A DNA stretch of 5,692 nt from Candidatus Saccharibacteria bacterium CG10_big_fil_rev_8_21_14_0_10_47_8 (GTDB lineage: Bacteria; Patescibacteriota; Saccharimonadia; Saccharimonadales; UBA10212). Positions 4,835 through 5,692 of this stretch are shown piece by piece. Location of the stretch: contig PFEG01000004.1 in assembly GCA_002793885.1 (NCBI GenBank), positions 6,541 to 12,232 of the forward strand. Reading direction: 5' to 3'. Numbering within the stretch: position 1 is the first letter of the stretch; each line of letters opens with the position of its first letter. A model generated the notes under the pieces. The model did not search any database. It was not told the DNA's origin and saw nothing but the letters and a program-made list of their open reading frames with translations. The position numbers and the translations under genes are program-made.

Positions 4835-5692
4835 GTGGCCCGCAATCTCATCATCAGGGCGGCCATCCCGGCAGCCCTCATCGCGGTCGGGGCGCTCAGC
4901 GTCTCACCTGCGATGGCCACGCCGCATCAAGATCATCGCGGTGCGTGTGGCACCGATACTACGTCCATCAGCCGCGGGGTCGACGATCTCGTGGCGAATG
5001 GCGTCGCCGAGAGGTTCGGCGCCGAGTTCGGAATCAGGCCGATCGACGGTCCGGTTGTCAGCCGGCTCAAGCAGCAGCTGATGGTCGGCTCGGTCGCTCA
5101 GGCGGTCACGACCAACAATAACGGCTGCGACGGGAACGGCAGCGTCTTCGGCGCCGGCAGTCGCACCCTCTTCAAGGGTGAGACGGTCGTCATCAAGAGG
5201 CCCGCCCAGTACGCGAAGGCCGATGTCCGCTCCACTCCCACCCGGGGCTTCAGGCCCATTGTGGTGCGCGTGGGGACGGCTCTCCCGACCTCGTGCTGGA
5301 ACCTGAACAACCAACGCGTGATCCTCGTGCGCATCTGGGTCCGCAAGCAGGTGGTCTCCAAGGTGACCGTCGTCCGCATCCGCAAGATCGCGGAGGACGC
5401 GAGCGGCCACGTGCTGCCCGCCACCCCGACGGGCACCTTCCGGTTCAGGGTGACGCTCAAGGGCAAGACGCCCAAGATCGTTGTCCTCAACACCAACCCC
5501 CAGGTGGTGGCGACCGTCAAGGCTGGCACCAAGGTGACGGTCAAGGAACTGAAGCCGCTTGGCAACGAGCAGTGGAAGATCCTTAGCCCGAAGCAGCAGA
5601 TGATCAAGGTCGGAAGACGGGGGGTGACCTTCGTCTTCAAGAACCGCGAGGTTGGCCCGAGGCCGGCACCGCCGGTTTCCGGTCAGCCGCCG
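4835..5692 (+). CDS. Secreted Cna-B/prealbumin-like surface protein, 3' end beyond the window
   Basis: The frame starts at GTG 4835, directly after a strong ribosome-binding site, and stays open for 286 codons to the last base. Residues 1-28 are a signal peptide (basic MARNLIIR, hydrophobic AAIPAALIAVGAL, cleavage after AMA28). Residues about 36-155 carry three cysteines (38, 98, 154) and match nothing I recognise. Residues about 198-272 resemble a Cna-B/prealbumin-like Ig-type domain: TFRFRVTLKG, then AGTKVTVKEL, then VTFVFKNRE. These are the strand patterns F-x-F-x-V...G-T-x-V-T-V-x-E...V-T-F-x-F-x-N of such domains. A proline-rich stretch (PRPAPPVSGQPP) follows, typical of a linker, so more domains or an anchor probably lie beyond. 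Codons are strongly G/C-ending, unlike the kinase gene, which suggests transfer or strong codon selection. Its role is likely structural or adhesive at the cell surface; this is inference. Confidence 0.8.
   Translation, partial: MARNLIIRAAIPAALIAVGALSVSPAMATPHQDHRGACGTDTTSISRGVDDLVANGVAERFGAEFGIRPIDGPVVSRLKQQLMVGSVAQAVTTNNNGCDGNGSVFGAGSRTLFKGETVVIKRPAQYAKADVRSTPTRGFRPIVVRVGTALPTSCWNLNNQRVILVRIWVRKQVVSKVTVVRIRKIAEDASGHVLPATPTGTFRFRVTLKGKTPKIVVLNTNPQVVATVKAGTKVTVKELKPLGNEQWKILSPKQQMIKVGRRGVTFVFKNREVGPRPAPPVSGQPP

Noticed and set aside
4756..5640. Other frames over the Cna-B-like gene (both strands)
   Set aside because: They are GC-rich shadows with Arg/Gly/Pro-rich translations; the GTG 4835 frame has the ribosome-binding site, signal peptide and domain pattern.

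Overview
The window most likely comes from a small-genome bacterium of the Patescibacteria/CPR type, with Saccharibacteria the best guess. The reasons are short intergenic gaps, a multi-TM/GAF sensor kinase of a kind common there, and two secreted proteins. One of these ends in the '...AH...GWY' tail seen in actinobacterial and saccharibacterial lytic transglycosylase-like proteins. The assignment is inferred from gene style; no ribosomal marker is present.

Layout. Positions 2-535 hold the 3' part of a GNAT-like acetyltransferase. A perfect 12-bp inverted repeat (537-575) looks like its terminator. A possible promoter sits within and just ahead of that repeat, and would start the mRNA of the next gene at or near its ATG. 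Positions 568-2784 encode a complete 738-residue membrane sensor histidine kinase with all catalytic boxes intact and no response regulator beside it. These genes are AT-rich.

Positions 2785-3320 hold no convincing protein gene. They form what looks like a free-standing transcription unit for a large structured RNA of about 510 nt. It has a near-consensus promoter (TTGCAA-16-TATAAT), a long-range closing stem (2864-2875 with 3250-3260), at least nine further helices and a strong intrinsic terminator (3286-3316). I cannot match it to tmRNA, RNase P RNA, SRP RNA or any other class I know. It is the most interesting object in the window.

Positions 3343-4268 hold a second unit: a promoter with an operator-like inverted repeat, a secreted transglycosylase-fold protein (up to 3381-4202) with an unclear start codon and a shifted or missing catalytic glutamate, and a long 3' hairpin. 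Positions 4269-4470 are AT-rich and carry palindromes, a perfect 19-bp tandem repeat and a small terminator-like hairpin.

Positions 4475-5692 hold a third unit: a TTGACA-17-TAGTAT promoter, a structured leader of about 325 nt with mutually exclusive and pseudoknot-capable pairings, and a GTG-started secreted protein that runs off the window end. That protein has a signal peptide and a Cna-B/prealbumin-like domain, and is strikingly GC-rich compared with the kinase.

Taken together, the right half looks like a cell-envelope or secreted-protein module in which each gene has its own promoter and unusually structured RNA. It lies next to a sensor kinase. Any functional link between kinase, RNA and secreted proteins is inference from proximity.
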